Shown here piece by piece: positions 60,916 through 64,000 of a stretch of DNA of 64,000 nucleotides. Made by a program: the position numbers and the translations under genes. The notes beneath the pieces are model-generated. The model saw only the letters and a list, made by a program, of their open reading frames with translations. It was not told the DNA's origin and did no database searches. Within the stretch, counting starts at the first letter, position 1, and every line of letters starts with the position of its first letter. This DNA is from Monilinia fructicola (lineage: Eukaryota > Ascomycota > Leotiomycetes > Helotiales > Sclerotiniaceae), in assembly GCA_008692225.1 (NCBI GenBank), contig VICG01000004.1:1860501-1924500 (forward strand). The letters run 5' to 3'.

Positions 60916-62188
60916 TAATCGTAAACTTGTCTTCGTAAGCTAGATTGGTAAAGGTCGACTCAAATACCAATATAACTATAGACATTTTAGATGTATATTA
61001 ATGATAACCACAATAACAGAATCCTCCCATCCATCGAAATACAGCAACTTTTCGACGTCTTTTAGGGGGTATCAGGCTATAAAACATAAACCGTTGCTTC
61101 CTACAAAAGTAACACAATCGACAATCGATAAGTGATAATCGATAATCAACAGGATGGTATTATCATGCCAGATGATGGCACGGCAGGGTATGCAAAAGGC
61201 GCATCCTGTACGGAAATGCCAAATTCAAATATCGACAGCTCGTCCAGCATCAGCAGACTCCAATCACAACAATAATCACCACTCACCACCCACTCTGGAA
61301 AAAGAAAAGAAAAAAAAGAAAGAAAAAACAAGAAACAAGAAACCACCATGGCGAGCTCGAGTCGCGCTCCCTCTCGGAGCGGCGCCCGCGCTAATTCGCA
61401 TGATCGCTCTACGCAATGTGTCATGTGGCAATTGCGTGCCTAAGAACACACCTCGACGACGAGCGCCGACTTCCGTGGGAGGCAGGAAGGAGCAGGTCTA
61501 TTTATCTATTTATTCATTTATTATCTGTAAGCTGAGCTCGGACACAGAGCTGCTCGCGAGCTAGTGCTTCGGAAATCTCCCGTAGAGCTTTCCATGGGCA
61601 GGCGGAGGGAAACAACGATATGGTCGGGAGCAAGGAGCGACTGTTGGAATGGTATGCTATGCCATGGCTATGTACAAAAAGGGGAGCTTCGTGCTCCCTA
61701 TGGCCGACGTCGACGCCGACGCTCGTGCCGCGCAGCTACCATGTCAACTAGATGAAGTGTTTAGGAAGACGGACTTTGGAGAGAGTTGGAAAGCATGCAA
61801 GAAAAGTTCAGGAGCGATCTTCGTTTGGGTGTATGAAAAAAACGATACCGAGCCTAGCGTGAACCATGAAAGGTTGTTTAGCGTGGAGGCTGGCTGGTAC
61901 GCATCGAGCATGCGTTGTAGCAGGAGCAGACTTGGGGATGAAGGAACGTGAAGAAAGAAGAAAGAATTGTTTGCAACGAGAACGAATTGATTATGATACG
62001 ACTTTCTACATAGATCTACCTACCATTGGTTCACCTCTCATTTTCGAGAGTGCAACCTGGAATTATATTTAAATTTGCATTTTTGAACCGGAATCCACCA
62101 CGAGGCATTACTCCGCAACTGAGAATGCCCTCAGCCGATGAGAAATGATGTGGTGTGGTGTTGCTTGATCTGGGGAGACTAGTTGTAT
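60916..62188. other. intergenic with GC-rich patch
   Basis: After the third inverted-repeat element, base composition jumps to GC-rich between about 61340 and 61750. A short frame starts at a strong CCACCATGG context (61348) and stops after 32 codons. A 100-codon frame lies at 61649-61951 (+). Neither carries a known domain, so neither is called a gene. Confidence 0.35.
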
Positions 62189-64000
62189 TTATTCGCTATC
62201 CGAAGAGTCCAACTGCATTGTAAGATGCACACTGCCATCTGAATCCGAATCTGATCCATCGGCATCATCATAGCTCATGACAGTATCTGTATTGATCGTG
62301 CGTTGATGGAGAGGTTGAGTTTCAGTGAACCTCTGGCTTGGTAGTGGGGCGCATTCTTCCATCACAGTACGGTTGTCAGTTGTAGAAAACCCGTTATGGC
62401 TACCCAACCGAGTGCTAGACTCCTGTTGTGGACTTCGAGCCTCAGTCTCTGACGCTAACTGTGGAAAATTTTGCACATCACTGTCATCTCCTTTGTTGTT
62501 CGTGATAGCTTCGTCATCTATGGTTTCCATGATATCGTCTTCGGTGTCGTGATCTTCTGCAAGATCGTTGAGTGCTGTATGGTTGTGCCTAGCAGGTATA
62601 ATCGGCATGCGAGGGCGTAAAAGAATCTCCACAGCATCGTCATTTGGAAACGCTCTCGTAATATGCGGAAGAACACTCGCCAGTGCCTTTCCATTCTTTC
62701 CAACAAATGGATTGAGGATGCTTGCTAACATCGCCTCTTTGTTGCGTCCAAGAATAGCCGTGCGTTCGAGCTGAGAACGCATCGATATGTCGAGATAGCC
62801 CTGAGGAAGATCTGATAGTAATACAGGTAAAAGGGAACTGGCTGCAGCAACGACATTCGGATCAACAACGACAATGGTGGATATGGAGCCGTGAAGTAAA
62901 GTATCCGCATTCTGACTTGACGCCACCTTGGGTTGAGACTTGGCTTCAGAACTGAGGCCCGAATAACTTGTCTCCAGATCTTTACAGCATGCTCTCATTA
63001 TTGGAACGAGTTTTGAAATACGCGACTTGTCTAAACTTTGGCTAACCAACGGCAGAATTTTACAAGCTAAAGAGTATGTCGAAGCACGGAATTCTTGGTG
63101 GTTCTTCCCAGACGTAAAGGACCACATCAGCAAGTCGAGACTTCCGTGAGCCAAAGAGACGAAACCTTGTTCTAAAGTGGCAGACATGGTGTTGATAAGA
63201 TGCAATACAGAAACAAAAACTTTTGGCAGGCCAGCCGACAATCCATCTCTCTCATCACGGTCAATAGCAGGATGCAACCTCACATTTCCAGAGTTGGAAT
63301 CCGTGGGCGATGGTAAAGAAATAGACAAAATCCTGGTGATTACATCGAAAATAGATCTAATCGGAATGGTGACAGCTGAAGGAGTGGATCCCTTGAGATA
63401 CTCATCCAGGAATTCAAGTAAGCCTACTAACCTTTCAACGCCGGCATCGATACCAGTCCAGCGAGATAGATCCTCAGGGGTCCGCGCACCACCGGAGAGT
63501 TCTTCATTAACATTTACAGGTTCAGCAATATATCCGGCTGTCGATTCCCAGTCCTCGACGACGGCTCTGAATACCTGATCAGCAGTCATATGGATGTCTT
63601 GTACAAGGTCTCGAACAGCCTTCCCCCATTCCTCTCCTCCGCCATTCTTTGCGACAGTTTGATGCAAAAACAACCACCAATTTACGAGCGCTCTCCTTTA
63701 CAGACAATGAAACATGTCCCTTGTCACAAAGGGTACTTGCTAAATATGGTCTGGTGACAGCACGTAGCTGTGAAGCAAAAGGACGGAAAACGGTGGTATG
63801 ACGAGGGAGTAGCATGGTAAAGGACTGGAAGACTGTCTCTACTATTGACGAGGACACATCCACGACATCCAGTGATGGCTTAGATGATATCAAGTTCAAG
63901 CAAGACGTTACAAAAGTGGGTAGGGTCGGCGTGGTGATTTCTCGGACCAAAGTTTGGTATTGATGGGTCATGCAATAGATCTTGGTCAGTGCTACAATAC
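62189..64000 (-). CDS. RIX1: RIX1 pre-rRNA processing protein, partial, with frameshift
   Basis: The gene runs off the right edge, so its N-terminal part is missing. In-frame residues at the edge read IVALTKIYCMTHQYQTLVRE and continue EITTPTLPTFVTSCLNLISS, a RIX1 hallmark. At 63667-63673 the frame changes. KESARKLVVV belongs to the first frame and LHQTVAKNGGGEEW to the second, and removing one T from the TTTTT run (minus strand) would join them. The rest (62189-63673) encodes helical-repeat segments (DIHMTADQVFRAVVEDWES) and an acidic, Ser/Asp-rich tail ending DSDSDGSVHLTMQLDSSDSE. RIX1 (PELP1 relative) works with IPI1 and IPI3 in ITS2 processing and 60S export in the nucleolus. It is essential in yeasts, so the frameshift is more likely a homopolymer error than a null allele. 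Confidence 0.82.

Noticed and set aside
1..64000. CRISPR array, rRNA genes, intact retrotransposon or biosynthetic gene cluster
   Set aside because: No regularly spaced repeats, rRNA sequence, reverse transcriptase/integrase frame, or polyketide/peptide synthase was seen.

Overview
The window reads as nuclear DNA of a filamentous ascomycete, most likely Leotiomycetes/Helotiales close to Botrytis and Sclerotinia. The basis is AT-rich intergenic DNA, GT-AG introns mostly of 47-80 nt with CTAAC/CTGAC-like branch sites, a fungal gene repertoire, and family-level protein resemblance. The genus is an inference; no search was run. No operons, CRISPR arrays or prokaryotic features are present.

Layout. 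0-2 kb: no gene. 2.0-4.9 kb: a two-exon lineage-restricted gene (+) converging on a J-domain protein (-). 7.7-8.7 kb: a PIR-repeat, GPI-anchored wall protein (-). 11.3-12.7 kb: a secreted phosphoesterase/phospholipase C-like protein (-), with the start of a secreted amidase (+) about 2 kb beyond it (14.8-16.9 kb). 18.0-19.3 kb: an F-box relic. 20.6 kb: an intron-containing tRNA-Arg(ACG). 24.6 kb: a 91-aa secreted protein with ten cysteines. 25.9-26.4 kb: a HET-domain relic. 27.3-29.3 kb: an RBR-type E3 ligase gene interrupted by a stop. 30.2-31.8 kb: an MFS permease. 32.5-34.0 kb: a fungal rhodopsin-domain membrane protein. 36.7-37.9 kb: a damaged FAD monooxygenase. 42.5-45.8 kb: an alpha-actinin with a long acidic N-terminal extension. 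46.8-48.8 kb: a chitin deacetylase with three chitin-binding modules. 50.3-50.8 kb: a small secreted protein. 55.7-57.4 kb: a repeat-bearing orphan gene. 62.2 kb to the right edge: RIX1, continuing beyond the window.

The genes do not form one pathway. There is a secretome and cell-surface theme: PIR wall protein, chitin deacetylase, phosphoesterase, amidase, Cys-rich protein, rhodopsin-like membrane protein. Housekeeping genes (alpha-actinin, RIX1, J protein, tRNA) lie among them. The gene-poor parts hold decayed genes and three unrelated short inverted-repeat elements (39.06-39.50, 59.96-60.21 and 60.52-60.91 kb), each flanked by TA and resembling Tc1/mariner-type MITEs.

Caution: RIX1 is essential in yeasts, yet here it carries a one-base homopolymer frameshift. 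Some of the other single-base lesions could therefore be sequence errors. I found no convincing new multi-gene system. The most novel material is the MITE-like trio, the alpha-actinin extension, the Cys-rich tail of the deacetylase, the ten-Cys secreted protein and the over-represented palindrome TACCTAGGTA.
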